A stretch of 6,356 bases of DNA from Cyanobacteria bacterium UBA1186. Its GTDB lineage: Bacteria; Cyanobacteriota; Vampirovibrionia; Gastranaerophilales; Gastranaerophilaceae. Location of the stretch: the NCBI GenBank assembly GCA_002309875.1, contig DBYM01000069.1, forward strand, positions 1-6,356. The letters run 5' to 3'. Of the stretch, positions 1-5,139 are shown piece after piece. Made by a program: the position numbers and the translations under genes. Positions within the stretch are counted from its first letter, which is position 1. The number at the start of each line of letters is the position of its first letter. The notes beneath the pieces were generated by a model. That model made no database searches and had not been told where the DNA came from. It saw nothing but the letters and a program-made list of their open reading frames with translations.

Positions 1-257
1 TAATGCAGAGTATTTATTATAATAGAAATTATAAAGAGTCTGCCGAGAATCTTTATTTAAAAGGAGTTTATACGGAAAAAGAGATAGAGGATTCAAAGGC
101 GGATACGGTAATAGTTCATTACGGCGGGAAACCCGGGAAGCCTTGGAGACTCAAAAAGCCGTATTCGGACTACGAAGAATATATAAAAAAACTCCCGAAA
201 GGACTCAGGGTTTATACTTTTAGGGATTTGAGAAAGAGATTTTTCAGCAAAGTATAG
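1..257 (+). CDS. Glycosyltransferase family 8, C-terminal fragment (5' end outside window)
   Basis: This is the last part of a GT8 (LgtC-like) retaining glycosyltransferase, which would transfer a hexose from a nucleotide sugar to a growing surface glycan in the cytoplasm. The diagnostic piece is the GT8 C-terminal signature near residues 36-48 of the visible part (counting from the Met at base 3): a hydrophobic strand, then His39, Gly41 and the KPW tripeptide at 46-48. In GT8 enzymes this His helps bind the catalytic metal. A Tyr-rich segment and a basic tail (RDLRKRFF) follow. The frame is open to the left edge with no ribosome binding site visible before the first ATG at base 3, so that Met is probably internal and most of a roughly 300-residue protein lies upstream. 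The TAG stop (255-257) lies inside the 3' end of the convergent pyruvyl transferase gene. The substrate cannot be told from this fragment. Confidence 0.78.
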   Translation, partial: MQSIYYNRNYKESAENLYLKGVYTEKEIEDSKADTVIVHYGGKPGKPWRLKKPYSDYEEYIKKLPKGLRVYTFRDLRKRFFSKV

Positions 258-1095
258 CCCTAAACTGCTCCATTCTATCTAATAATTTTTGCTTGACCGA
301 TTCTACTCTTTTTTGCTTGATTTTATAATTTTTTATTATGAATTCAGGGCTAATATTGTTATTAATGACGTAATAGGGCTCAATGTCTTCGTCAAAAACA
401 GAATAATAATCTTTAAATTTAAATTTTGATGTTGTTTTTTCTGATATTCTCGCCCATATATTAGGAATACCAAGTGAATCTGCGGCAATCAATGGATGTA
501 ATCCTGTAGATAAAATTGTTTTACACATGTTTAAATTTTTCAAAAAGTCTAGGGGTGGTTGTAAAGTGTCCAAAACAAGGCTATTTGGATATTTAGATGT
601 AATATTATGAAAAATTGGGTTGGACTTATCTGCATAATGAGGACATATTCCTATGTCATAAATTTTTTCTTCTTTTGTATTCGAAATTAAATATGAAGAA
701 AGTAATCCAAAATCACCAAGTACGATTTTGGAAGTATCAAGTCCTAAGTCCATTTTGCATATATTTTCCGTATATTTCCCCCTTAGACCGACAATAGAAA
801 GATTTCTTTTTAATAAAGTATTATAAAGGTATCTGAATTTTGATTTATAATGATTCAAATCCCAGCCAAATCCGCTTGACAGAACAAATAATGGGGATTT
901 GTTAGATAAATATTTAAGAATATTTTTATAGTCTTTTAGTGTCCAGAAAGTATTCTCTAAGACAGAGCCTATTCCTATTGCATCTGCGCAATATAATTCA
1001 GCATAGTCAATTTTAATATTAAAACATTTTTCAAAAATACATTCGTTTAATAAGTCACCAAAATTATTAATCTTATTGCAATAATACAATTTCAT
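244..1095 (-). CDS. Polysaccharide pyruvyl transferase family protein
   Basis: This 283-residue protein resembles the polysaccharide pyruvyl transferase family (PF04230; ExoV/CsaB/PssK type), whose members move pyruvate from phosphoenolpyruvate onto a sugar as a ketal, giving the glycan a negative charge. Visible landmarks are NFGDLLN at 11-17, IGSVL at 42-46, SSGFGWD at 73-79, a VGLRGKYT strand at 102-109, GDFGLL at 127-132, IGICPHY at 148-154 and the C-terminal STGLHPLIAADSLGIP at 196-211, which matches the family pattern of Ser, His and a small-residue helix before GIP. The N-terminal Met fits the usual family start, although the Shine-Dalgarno sequence is poor; a plausible promoter lies at 1123-1151. 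It is the only - strand gene here. GC is about 28%, far below acyltransferase 1, which suggests separate acquisition. Some family members are not pyruvyl transferases, so the chemistry is inferred. Confidence 0.85.
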   Translation of the reverse strand: MKLYYCNKINNFGDLLNECIFEKCFNIKIDYAELYCADAIGIGSVLENTFWTLKDYKNILKYLSNKSPLFVLSSGFGWDLNHYKSKFRYLYNTLLKRNLSIVGLRGKYTENICKMDLGLDTSKIVLGDFGLLSSYLISNTKEEKIYDIGICPHYADKSNPIFHNITSKYPNSLVLDTLQPPLDFLKNLNMCKTILSTGLHPLIAADSLGIPNIWARISEKTTSKFKFKDYYSVFDEDIEPYYVINNNISPEFIIKNYKIKQKRVESVKQKLLDRMEQFRAILC

Positions 1096-1122
1096 ATATG
1101 ATAGCCGTTAATTTTTTAAACA

Positions 1123-1151
1123 ATAGTACTATACAGATATTATTATGTAAA
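1123..1151 (-). promoter_or_regulatory. Putative sigma70 promoter for the pyruvyl transferase gene
   Basis: Read on the minus strand, TTTACA (1151-1146) is 5 of 6 to the -35 consensus. After exactly 17 bases comes TACTAT (1128-1123), 4 of 6 to the -10 consensus and keeping the key second-position A and last T. Transcription would start near 1116, giving a leader of about 20 bases before the ATG at 1095. The spacing is ideal, but matches of this quality are common in AT-rich DNA. Confidence 0.45.
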
Positions 1152-1212
1152 TACTATTTGTATTCTTAATTTAAATATATATTAAACAGTCCATATAAAA
1201 TATAATTTCCCT

Positions 1213-1218
1213 AAGGAG
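1213..1218 (+). promoter_or_regulatory. Ribosome binding site of the RHH gene
   Basis: AAGGAG lies 5 bases before the ATG at 1224. This near-consensus site is the main support for a real start of the short 56-codon gene that follows. Confidence 0.8.
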
Positions 1219-1223
1219 CAGAT

Positions 1224-1394
1224 ATGAATAATTTTAAGCCTGTTAAACAAGACAAAGTGGTTATCAGCATAAGAATTGATGCTGATCTTTTAAAAATGGT
1301 AGATAAAAGCTCTATAAAATATGATTTAAGCCGTAACGAATTTATTGTTCAGTGTATTGATTATGCATTGAAAAATTTAGAAAAAACAGATTAG
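1224..1394 (+). CDS. Small ribbon-helix-helix (CopG/Arc-like) DNA-binding protein
   Basis: This 56-residue protein has the layout of a ribbon-helix-helix domain. Residues 11-18 (KVVISIRI) alternate polar and hydrophobic residues as in the DNA-contacting beta strand, 19-31 form helix A starting DADLL, and 36-53 form helix B starting SRNEFIVQCIDYAL, which matches the usual S-R-[NS]-E-F-I pattern. RHH proteins bind DNA as dimers that insert paired strands into the major groove, usually as repressors or as antitoxins. No toxin-like partner is adjacent; the next gene, 46 bases downstream, is an acyltransferase, and the neighbour upstream is a divergent pyruvyl transferase gene. It may regulate the locus or itself, which is inference. 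A strong AAGGAG site sets the start. Its GC is about 26%, like the pyruvyl transferase gene and unlike the operon that follows. Confidence 0.82.
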   Translation: MNNFKPVKQDKVVISIRIDADLLKMVDKSSIKYDLSRNEFIVQCIDYALKNLEKTD

Positions 1395-1440
1395 GCAAAG
1401 AAAATAATAAAGTTTTGGTGTTTGCATACCGGAGAAAAAT

Positions 1441-1995
1441 ATGTGGAATTTTATAGTAGAAATATTGGTTAGTTTTGTTCCGAAGAAAAAAAGAACGGGA
1501 GCAAGATACAGACTGAGAAATATTTTCACATACATCTATCTGAAAAGTAAGTACAAAAACATTGGCAAAAATTTTCGCTGTACTAAAGACGTAAAACTTT
1601 CCAACAGGACAAAAATCGGTGATGACGTTATGCTCGGCGGTCTGAATGTCAGAGGTCAGGGCGAACTTATTTTGCATAACAATATTGTAATTGCGGCAGA
1701 ATGTCTTGCGATAACGAGCAGCCATAATTATAACGGAAATCAGCTTCCGTTTGCAGAGGACGACAATGCTTCGGGAATTGAAATTGAAGACCACGTTTGG
1801 GTTGGCCAAAGAGTTACGCTCCTTCCCGGAACGAGGTTAAGGGAAGGGTGCATAATTCAGGCAGGAGCGGTTGTTCACGGGGAAATCCCGGCATGCTCGA
1901 TTGCGGGCGGTAATCCTGCCAAAGTCTTTAAAATGCGTGATGAAGAAATTTATCAAAAACTCAAAAAAGAGTATGAAAACAACAGGAGAGGTTAA
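1441..1995 (+). CDS. LbH O-acyltransferase 1 (maltose/galactoside acetyltransferase-like)
   Basis: This 184-residue protein belongs to the hexapeptide-repeat (left-handed beta-helix) acyltransferases, which act as trimers in the cytoplasm and usually move acetyl from acetyl-CoA to a sugar hydroxyl. The hydrophobic-basic N terminus (residues 4-30, with a VPKKK turn) precedes hexapeptide coils such as TKIGDD from 57. The catalytic His is probably His95 in SSHNY, followed by an extended loop at 97-112 (LPFAEDDNASG). The coils then resume (IEIEDHVWVG) and end in the family GGNPAK motif at 156-161 and a charged helical tail. GGAGA at 1431-1435, 5 bases before the ATG, supports the start. It is the first gene of the tightly packed run and ends 5 bases before the next start. 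GC is about 41%, in sharp contrast to the preceding RHH gene. The acceptor sugar is unknown. Confidence 0.88.
   Translation: MWNFIVEILVSFVPKKKRTGARYRLRNIFTYIYLKSKYKNIGKNFRCTKDVKLSNRTKIGDDVMLGGLNVRGQGELILHNNIVIAAECLAITSSHNYNGNQLPFAEDDNASGIEIEDHVWVGQRVTLLPGTRLREGCIIQAGAVVHGEIPACSIAGGNPAKVFKMRDEEIYQKLKKEYENNRRG
1984..1991 (+). promoter_or_regulatory. Ribosome binding site deciding a GTG start
   Basis: AGGAGAGG, inside the end of the preceding gene, lies 9 bases before GTG at 2001. It supports this GTG as the start rather than the in-frame ATG at 2058, which would remove the first 19 residues. Confidence 0.65.
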
Positions 1996-2000
1996 GTTCG

Positions 2001-2432
2001 GTGTTTAAAATATACAGAGAAGACGGAAGAATTGTAATAAAAATATTCGGTTTAACCATGAGGCTCAGAAACCCGTTTATTAATCGTTTGGCGGATTGCT
2101 GCAGTATTGCAAATCTTGAGTATTTCAAAAAACAGAACACATACTTTGTTCACCCGTTGGGAATTGTTATTGCCAAAGGCGTTAAGATCGGGAAGGACTG
2201 CATAATATTTCAGAATGTTACCATAGGCCATAAGAAAACGGGTGAATATACGAATCCGCCTGAGATTGGGAATAATGTAACAATATACGCAAATGCAATG
2301 ATAATAGGTGATATCAAAATTGGTGACAATGCGGTTATAGGTGCAGGAGCGGTAGTATTGGAGGACGTTCCGGAAGGCTGTATTGCTCTTGGAAACCCCG
2401 CCAGGATAACGAGGAAGACTGAAAATGATTAA
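2001..2432 (+). CDS. Serine acetyltransferase-like LbH acyltransferase 2
   Basis: This 143-residue protein resembles the short CysE-like branch of the hexapeptide acyltransferases often found in polysaccharide loci. Landmarks are the HPLGIVIAKGVKIG segment at 51-64, where His51 aligns with the catalytic His of serine acetyltransferases; QNVTIGHKKTG at 71-81, the flexible loop; hexapeptide coils through 120; and GNPAR at 131-135. It lacks the N-terminal helical domain of true CysE (about 270 residues), and a second His conserved in CysE before the post-loop strand is Pro here (NPPEIG). O-acetylation of a glycan is therefore more likely than cysteine synthesis. The start is GTG, supported by the Shine-Dalgarno site at 1984-1991. 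It follows acyltransferase 1 by 5 bases and overlaps the next gene by 8 bases, so translation is probably coupled. Confidence 0.85.
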   Translation: MFKIYREDGRIVIKIFGLTMRLRNPFINRLADCCSIANLEYFKKQNTYFVHPLGIVIAKGVKIGKDCIIFQNVTIGHKKTGEYTNPPEIGNNVTIYANAMIIGDIKIGDNAVIGAGAVVLEDVPEGCIALGNPARITRKTEND

Positions 2433-3018
2433 TCAGAGATTCAGACAAAAATTGATAGATTTAATTCCGGTAAGAAGGCTCAGAAGACTGCTTTCATACC
2501 ATTTTGGGTGGTTTCCGCATAATTATGTTCAGCCTGATGTTTTAATTTCTTCAATAAAAAACCTTGAATTGGGCGGGAATGTTTATATCGGCGGCTGCGG
2601 AGCGAAGTTATGCTGCGAGGGCGGTATAAAAATCGGGAAGAATACTGCTGTTGGCGAAGGCTGCTTTTTTATTACAACAAATCACAATTACAAATCCGAG
2701 AAAGCAGTTCCTTTTGATAATGTCGGGCTGAAGCAGTCCATAGAGATTGGGAATAACGTTTGGATTGGTGCACGGAGCAAAATCTGCCCCGGAGTAAAAA
2801 TCGATGACGGTGCAATAGTTGCAATGGGTTCTGTGGTAACAAAATCTGTTCCGAAGTGTGCAATAGTCGGAGGAAATCCGGCCAAAATCATCGGTTGGAG
2901 AGATAAAGAACTTTACGAAAAAAACGCATCTTTGAACAACACTTTTGATTTGTCAAAAGAGTGGGAATGGATTACGGTTGAAGGGTTTAAGGAATATTTA
3001 ACAGAAGGAAAGATTTAA
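2425..3018 (+). CDS. LbH O-acyltransferase 3 (maltose acetyltransferase-like)
   Basis: A 197-residue hexapeptide-repeat acyltransferase of the same general type as acyltransferase 1. A basic N terminus containing LIPVRRLRRLL (13-23) precedes the coils. The probable catalytic His87 sits in TTNHNYKS, followed by a loop (VPFDNVGLKQ) and coils beginning IEIGNNVWIG. The chain ends with GGNPAK at 149-154, then GWRDKELYEK and an extra C-terminal tail of about 30 residues rich in Trp and acidic residues (EWEWITVEGF). Acyltransferase 1 has the same His-loop arrangement and the same RD-x-E-x-Y stretch after its GGNPAK motif, so the two look like diverged paralogues. GAGGAA at 2411-2416 lies 8 bases before the ATG, which overlaps the preceding stop in ATGATTAA. 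The GT2 gene starts one base after its stop. The acceptor is unknown. Confidence 0.88.
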   Translation: MINQRFRQKLIDLIPVRRLRRLLSYHFGWFPHNYVQPDVLISSIKNLELGGNVYIGGCGAKLCCEGGIKIGKNTAVGEGCFFITTNHNYKSEKAVPFDNVGLKQSIEIGNNVWIGARSKICPGVKIDDGAIVAMGSVVTKSVPKCAIVGGNPAKIIGWRDKELYEKNASLNNTFDLSKEWEWITVEGFKEYLTEGKI

Positions 3019-3019
3019 A

Positions 3020-4150
3020 ATGACTAAGGCAGGCGAGGATAAACAAATTAAATTTTCAATTCTGTTGATTACGCATAATCAGGAAAAATATGTGGAAGAA
3101 ACAATATCAAGTATTTTGGCTCAGACATACAAAAACTTTGAGATTGTTGTTTCTGACGATTGTTCTTCCGATAAAACTTTAGAAGTTGTAAGGAAAATCA
3201 ATTCCGATAAGATTAAGATTGTTCAGACTCCTTATAATATGGGGATTAACGGGAATCTTAATACCGCCATACAAAATTCTTCGGGTGATTACGTAATGTT
3301 TCTCGGCGGAGATGACAAACTGAGAGCCGGATATCTTGAAAAGATGAACGAAATCCTCGGGAAGGAAGACGTTGCGGTATTTTATTCAAAGGCAACCGTA
3401 ATTAATCCGAAAAGCGAATATACGATAGGGAAAGACAAGAGTTTTTACGATTTGCCCAATGCACCGAGAGAGAAAATTCTGCATAAAATGTTTATGGAAA
3501 CGAATATGCTCCCTTCCCCCGGAATGACCATAAAAAAAGATGTTATTTCAAAAATTCTGCCTCTTAATAATTCTCTGATTGTTTATCAGGATTTTAATAT
3601 CAATATTGAACTTTTGGCGGATAGGAATAACAAATATGTTTTTCTTGATGACATTTATGTTGAATACCGTAAATTTGATGACGGAAGAAATATCAGTAAC
3701 AATAACGGCGGAATGACCATAGTCCGTAATATGCTTGATACGGATTGCCTGATGGATACTTTCCTGAAAATTCGTGATCTCAGTTTGTTAAGAGAAGTTT
3801 TCCCTGAAGAGATTGCAAAAACGGGGATTGAGCCGTATGAAGATACGATACCTTTCTTTTTGGGGCAGATGGCACTGCTTTCTCCGAATAAAAACAGAAG
3901 AGTTTGGGGTTATAAAACTGTTGCTAAATTTATTTCAACCGATGAAGGGTATGGAATTGCAAACGAAAGATACGGATTTATTTTTAAAGATTTTTTGGGT
4001 TTGGCGCAAAAAGTCAGCGGAATAGACAGTGCTGATTTTTACGGAAAATATTTAAGGTATAAGAAATTATTCAATATGACAATTGGTGTGTCAGGGATTG
4101 TAATTGCCTTATTGATTGGGTTTATAGTTTGTATAAGTTTTTTGCATTAG
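3020..4150 (+). CDS. Glycosyltransferase family 2 with C-terminal membrane segment
   Basis: This 376-residue protein is an inverting GT-A glycosyltransferase. The nucleotide-binding start is clear: FSILLITHNQEKYVEETISS (12-31), then QTYKNFEIVVSDDCSSDKT (35-53), where the Asp pair contacts the nucleotide, and NMGINGNLNTAI (73-84). The DxD-equivalent is GGDDK at 96-100. Asp191 in VYQDFNINIELL fits the position of the usual catalytic acidic residue. A GMTI segment at 168-171 and an alpha-helical part follow. Residues 353-374 form one hydrophobic stretch (IGVSGIVIALLIGFIVCISFL), which would make a C-terminal membrane anchor placing the enzyme by its lipid-linked acceptor at the inner face of the membrane. 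AAGGAA at 3005-3010 lies 9 bases before the ATG. The sugar donor cannot be told from sequence. Confidence 0.92.
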   Translation: MTKAGEDKQIKFSILLITHNQEKYVEETISSILAQTYKNFEIVVSDDCSSDKTLEVVRKINSDKIKIVQTPYNMGINGNLNTAIQNSSGDYVMFLGGDDKLRAGYLEKMNEILGKEDVAVFYSKATVINPKSEYTIGKDKSFYDLPNAPREKILHKMFMETNMLPSPGMTIKKDVISKILPLNNSLIVYQDFNINIELLADRNNKYVFLDDIYVEYRKFDDGRNISNNNGGMTIVRNMLDTDCLMDTFLKIRDLSLLREVFPEEIAKTGIEPYEDTIPFFLGQMALLSPNKNRRVWGYKTVAKFISTDEGYGIANERYGFIFKDFLGLAQKVSGIDSADFYGKYLRYKKLFNMTIGVSGIVIALLIGFIVCISFLH

Positions 4151-4155
4151 AGATA

Positions 4156-4161
4156 AAGGAG
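4156..4161 (+). promoter_or_regulatory. Ribosome binding site deciding a GTG start
   Basis: AAGGAG lies 7 bases before GTG at 4169 and selects it as the start of the FdtA-like gene. The resulting N terminus has the same length as characterised FdtA proteins relative to the HAH motif. Confidence 0.75.
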
Positions 4162-4168
4162 TGTAGTT

Positions 4169-4567
4169 GTGGATTACAAATTAATTGATATGAAAGTCTT
4201 TGGTGATGAGAGAGGACGTTTGATTTCTTTTGAAAAGGGAAATAATTGCCCGTTTGAAGTAAAGAGGAGTTTCTACATATTTGATACCATTCCGGGTGTT
4301 GTGAGAGGAAGCCACGCAAACAGAAATTCGGAATTTATGCTTATAGCGATTTCCGGCAGTTGCAAAATTAAAGTTGATGACGGCAAAAAGCAGGAAATAG
4401 TTGAATTAAACACTCCGCATCAGGGTTTGTATTTGGGCAAAATGATGTGGAAGGATATGTATGATTTTTCTTACAATGCAATTCTTTTGGTTTTGACAAA
4501 TACCATGTATGATGAAAAGGAATACATAAGGGATTATGATGAATTTCTGAAAGAGGTTAACAGATGA
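4169..4567 (+). CDS. FdtA/WxcM-C-like sugar-nucleotide cupin (HAN variant)
   Basis: This 132-residue single-domain cupin matches the FdtA/QdtA/WxcM-C family (PF05523). Characterised members are dTDP-4-keto-6-deoxyglucose 3,4-ketoisomerases feeding synthesis of 3-amino-3,6-dideoxyhexoses. The match covers the whole length: DERGRLISFE at 13-22, PFEVKRSFYIFDT at 28-40, RGSHANR at 46-52, a GSCKIKVDDG strand at 63-72, LYLGKMMWKDMYDFS at 87-101 and the C-terminal YDEKEYIRDYDEF at 114-126. The usual RG-x-HAHK motif here reads RGSHANR, so Asn51 replaces the second His, the residue I recall as the proposed catalytic base. The ketoisomerase activity is therefore doubtful. The start is GTG, 18 bases after the GT2 stop, and the stop overlaps the next start as ATGA. 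Membership in the family is secure; the exact reaction is not. Confidence 0.88.
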   Translation: MDYKLIDMKVFGDERGRLISFEKGNNCPFEVKRSFYIFDTIPGVVRGSHANRNSEFMLIAISGSCKIKVDDGKKQEIVELNTPHQGLYLGKMMWKDMYDFSYNAILLVLTNTMYDEKEYIRDYDEFLKEVNR

Positions 4568-5139
4568 AAAACAAAGTCTTAAGAAGACTGAAAAACAGAT
4601 TTTTAATGACGGTAAAAGGCTCTGATATAGTGCCTGAAGGTACGCCAAGACTGAAGCAGAAAGCATTATTTACCGGAAAGGGAAAGATAAAGTTTGGAGA
4701 AAATGTTCAGATAGGATTTTATCCTTCTCCCATGTTTCATAATACTTATGCACATTTTGAAGCAAGAAATCCTTCTTCCGAAATATATATAGGGGACGGA
4801 ACTATAATAAGCAATAACTGTTATATAGTGTCAAACGGAGACAAAATTCATATAGGGAAAAATTGCAGAATAGGATTAAATTTTCAGTGCCTTAATTCCG
4901 ATTTTCACAGCACTAATGCCGAATTCAGAGATGACCCGGAGCATGTATTTAACAAGCCGGTAATAATAGGGGACAATGCTTTTATCGGAAACAATACCAT
5001 AATCCTCAAAGGGGTTAAAATAGGCGACAATGTTGTAATAGGAGCGGGAAGTGTAGTCGTAAGGGATATTCCGTCCGACAGTTTGGCGGTCGGGAACCCT
5101 GCAAAGGTGATTAAAAAACTCGAAGGAGGAGAGTCGTAA
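4564..5139 (+). CDS. LbH acyltransferase 4
   Basis: A 191-residue hexapeptide-repeat acyltransferase. The basic N terminus ([12 protein letters not shown], 2-13) and a non-repeat lead-in with [13 protein letters not shown] (58-70) are followed by coils starting at [12 protein letters not shown] (74-85). The probable catalytic residue is His115 in NSDFHSTN, followed by a loop carrying [11 protein letters not shown] (122-132). Regular coils ([22 protein letters not shown] and on) lead to GNPAK at 177-181 and a short charged tail. This resembles galactoside/colanic-acid-type O-acetyltransferases more than the amino-sugar N-acetyltransferases, but either is possible given that it sits between the FdtA-like gene and the WxcM-N-type gene. 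Its ATG overlaps the preceding stop by four bases, and GAGG at 4553-4556 lies 7 bases upstream. Its TAA shares a base with the next ATG, so it is translationally coupled on both sides. Confidence 0.87.
   Translation: MKNKVLRRLKNRFLMTVKGSDIVPEGTPRLKQKALFTGKGKIKFGENVQIGFYPSPMFHNTYAHFEARNPSSEIYIGDGTIISNNCYIVSNGDKIHIGKNCRIGLNFQCLNSDFHSTNAEFRDDPEHVFNKPVIIGDNAFIGNNTIILKGVKIGDNVVIGAGSVVVRDIPSDSLAVGNPAKVIKKLEGGES
5123..5130 (+). promoter_or_regulatory. Strong ribosome binding site of the WxcM-N-type gene
   Basis: AAGGAGGA, the closest match to the Shine-Dalgarno consensus in the window, lies 8 bases before the ATG at 5139 and within the end of acyltransferase 4. Confidence 0.8.

Larger units (their letters stand above)
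1096..1223. other. AT-rich divergent intergenic spacer
   Basis: This spacer separates the minus-strand pyruvyl transferase gene from the plus-strand RHH gene and must carry the promoters for both. The minus-strand promoter is listed separately. For the + strand, a TATAAA at 1194-1199 with a weak TTAAAT 17 bases upstream (1171-1176) could serve, and would start transcription just before the ribosome binding site at 1213; this is tentative in DNA this AT-rich. A perfect 10-base palindrome, ATAGTACTAT, lies at 1123-1132. I see no coding potential or terminator hairpin. Confidence 0.55.

Noticed and set aside
1170..1186. Imperfect AT inverted repeat (TTTAA, 7 bases, TTAAA) in the divergent spacer
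   Set aside because: Only five A/T base pairs per arm in DNA of very low GC; expected by chance.
1224..1394. Toxin-antitoxin module built on the RHH protein
   Set aside because: Neither neighbour looks like a toxin; the flanking genes are a pyruvyl transferase family gene and an acyltransferase, so only a lone RHH protein is supported.
1417..1430. Small hairpin (GGTGT/ATACC) just before the ribosome binding site of acyltransferase 1
   Set aside because: Five pairs including a G-T pair and no U-run; too weak to call a terminator or a regulatory structure.
1342..1809. 155-codon open frame on the - strand opposite acyltransferase 1
   Set aside because: It lies opposite a clearly recognisable LbH acyltransferase and RHH gene, its translation shows no family pattern, and its reading frame is explained by the codon pattern of the sense gene.
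2001..2432. True CysE serine acetyltransferase for cysteine synthesis
   Set aside because: It lacks the CysE N-terminal helical domain and one of the CysE histidines, and sits within a glycan operon between two sugar acyltransferases.
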